A stretch of DNA of 5,885 nucleotides from Candidatus Nanoanaerosalina archaeon (GTDB lineage: Archaea; Nanohalarchaeota; Nanosalinia; Nanosalinales; Nanoanaerosalinaceae): contig JALDAH010000047.1 of the NCBI GenBank assembly GCA_022729275.1, positions 1-5,885 of the forward strand. Direction: 5' to 3'. The notes below the pieces were generated by a model. It made no database searches. It had not been told where the DNA came from and was given only the letters and a program-made list of their open reading frames with translations. A program made the translations under genes and the position numbers. Each line of letters starts with the position of its first letter. Position 1 is the first letter of the stretch. This document shows positions 5,286-5,885 of this stretch, piece by piece.

Positions 5286-5543
5286 TCAGTTATGTCTCTC
5301 AAAGAAATCCGTTCCCCTTATCCTGGTAAAATAAAATAATATAGTGGCAGGTATTATAACTACCCAAATATTGTGAAGAAGAGTTCTATGCATTCCAGGA
5401 ATCCATAAGGCTACAAATGAATCAATATCAGGAAATATAGAAAATAGAAGAACGGCTATCAAGGCCCATTCATCAAAATCATCACCTAAAATAGCGGCAC
5501 CTGTCAGAGCGCCCACGGCAGCGTGAACTATGGTCGGTGGCAT
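5286..5543 (-). CDS. N-terminal half of split DUF457 hydrolase
   Basis: This 85-residue open frame starts MPPTIVHAAVGAL, the typical N-terminus of archaeal members of the family. It holds three membrane segments and the PDID and HRTLLHN motifs. It ends at the internal TGA after FFERHN. If translated without readthrough it yields a truncated protein lacking the fourth helix and the H-x-x-x-D motif. Its ATG is supported by family similarity and by a TATA-like box upstream. Confidence 0.75.
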   Translation of the reverse strand: MPPTIVHAAVGALTGAAILGDDFDEWALIAVLLFSIFPDIDSFVALWIPGMHRTLLHNIWVVIIPATILFYFTRIRGTDFFERHN

Positions 5544-5570
5544 AAATACAATAAAAAAATAGTTTCATGT

Positions 5571-5579
5571 GTATAAAAC
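5571..5579 (-). promoter_or_regulatory. TATA-like box for the split hydrolase gene
   Basis: On the minus strand GTTTTATAC is centred about 32 bp upstream of the ATG at 5543, allowing a leader of a few bases. A surviving promoter box means the interrupted gene may still be transcribed. Confidence 0.5.
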
Positions 5580-5630
5580 TTTACTGTTATTGAATGAGAC
5601 GATGAACTAAAAAAAGTTGAAATGTGAAAT

Positions 5631-5665
5631 CGAACCATTTTAAGAAACCGTTCGGTTTACTGGTT
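5631..5665. promoter_or_regulatory. Nested dyads upstream of the gene at 5706
   Basis: AAACCG-TT-CGGTTT (5645-5658) is a 6-bp inverted repeat with a 2-bp centre. Around it AACCA (5633-5637) pairs with TGGTT (5661-5665), and CGAAC (5631-5635) is complementary to GTTCG (5650-5654). The core contains GTTCGGTTTA (5650-5659), the word also present upstream of the beta-propeller gene. It lies 9 bp before the TATA-like box, a common place for archaeal activator or repressor sites. Confidence 0.4.
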
Positions 5666-5667
5666 AG

Positions 5668-5675
5668 TTATAAAT
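5668..5675 (+). promoter_or_regulatory. TATA-like box for the gene at 5706
   Basis: TTATAAAT is the best TATA match in this intergenic region, centred about 34 bp before the ATG at 5706. That predicts a leader of roughly 8 bases. A T-rich stretch at 5689-5699 is too close to the ATG to be the TATA box. Confidence 0.5.
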
Positions 5676-5705
5676 CACTCAAAAACAATATTTTTTATCT
5701 TGATA

Positions 5706-5885
5706 ATGAATTTTGAATGCGATAAAAAAGAATACGAGGTTTTAGAAAGACTTGTTGAAAAAGATGTCAACTTAAATTTTGTTTACTGCTTGGCATTAAC
5801 TCTTCTGGGTTTAAAACCTGGTTTGACACCCCCAAATAACTTTAATTCAAATGATTTTGAGGAGTATAGAGACGTTTTGGAGAGC
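5706..5885 (+). CDS. Start of an unrecognised gene, cut by the window edge
   Basis: An open frame of 60 codons runs from ATG 5706 to the last base without a stop, so the gene continues beyond the window. It begins MNFECDKKEYEVLERLVEK. It has an amphipathic charged helix, a mildly hydrophobic stretch around residues 28-38 (FVYCLALTLLG), a proline-rich turn (KPGLTPPNN) and then an acidic helix. There is no signal peptide. I do not recognise the family from this part. The start is chosen because a TATA-like box lies about 34 bp upstream, and the overlapping ATG at 5716 hits a stop after two codons. The gene is divergent from the split hydrolase. Confidence 0.65.
   Translation, partial: MNFECDKKEYEVLERLVEKDVNLNFVYCLALTLLGLKPGLTPPNNFNSNDFEEYRDVLES

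Larger units (their letters stand above)
4902..5543 (-). pseudogene. YdjM/DUF457-type membrane metal-dependent hydrolase, interrupted by in-frame TGA
   Basis: Both halves lie in one reading frame of 213 codons, broken by a single TGA at 5286-5288 (codon 86). Read through, it is a full-length integral membrane protein of the YdjM/DUF457 family, predicted zinc-dependent hydrolases of unknown substrate related to phospholipase C. The expected motifs appear in order: H7 in PPTIVHAAVGA, FPDID (37-41), HRTLLHN (52-58), GHIGMD (103-108, the family's H-x-x-x-D) and GGVNLFWPVHD (112-122). Hydrophobic segments lie at about 5-20, 27-46, 56-72, 91-103 and near the C-terminus. The stop falls in the charged, variable linker between segments 3 and 4. 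Metal residues are split between the halves, so neither half should be a complete enzyme. TGA is a genuine stop elsewhere in the window (eS1 and lipoate ligase), so general recoding is unlikely. One C-to-T change from CGA (Arg) would explain it. Recent pseudogene, sequencing error or local readthrough remain open. Confidence 0.82.

Noticed and set aside
5286..5288. General reassignment of TGA to an amino acid in this genome
   Set aside because: eS1 ends at TGA exactly where the family ends, and the lipoate ligase also stops at TGA, so TGA functions as a stop here.

Overview
The window is archaeal DNA. Four independent signs agree: it opens inside a gene for ribosomal protein eS1 (S3Ae), which archaea and eukaryotes have but bacteria lack; it carries a tRNA gene with a short intron that folds into a textbook bulge-helix-bulge; most genes have a TATA-like box 26-32 bp before an ATG with little or no leader and no Shine-Dalgarno; and the protein families include ones I know from haloarchaea. 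The DNA is AT-rich. Several proteins are strongly acidic (the secreted protein at 581-1351 has about 60 D/E against about 30 K/R by hand count). That would fit a salt-adapted euryarchaeal or DPANN/nanohaloarchaeal lineage, but this placement is inference.

Layout, left to right. 1-351 (+): C-terminal 116 codons of eS1. 413-505 (+): tRNA-Gln(UUG) with a 20-nt intron. 581-1351 (+): an unrecognised secreted acidic helical protein. 1359-3161 (-): a membrane-anchored extracellular beta-propeller protein, convergent with the previous gene at 7 bp. 3162-3323: a divergent promoter region with two interleaved inverted repeats and a palindrome. 3324-4151 (+): a lipoate-protein ligase. 4152-4754 (-): an unrecognised 200-residue protein whose stop codon directly abuts the ligase stop. 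4902-5543 (-): one membrane metal-dependent hydrolase (YdjM/DUF457 type) interrupted by a single in-frame TGA. 5544-5705: a second divergent promoter region. 5706-5885 (+): start of an unrecognised gene cut by the window edge.

The genes look like a mixed run of singly transcribed units rather than one pathway. Each protein gene whose start is visible has its own promoter-like box, and the order alternates between convergent and divergent pairs. Translation (eS1, tRNA-Gln), cell surface (secreted helical protein, beta-propeller, membrane hydrolase) and cofactor attachment (lipoate ligase) are represented. I see no mobile element, CRISPR array or obvious defence system. The points most worth checking are the nonsense-split hydrolase, a 10-bp word (GTTCGGTTTA) in the same orientation about 50-56 bp upstream of two different genes, the interleaved repeats before the lipoate ligase, and the two orphan proteins at 581-1351 and 4152-4754.
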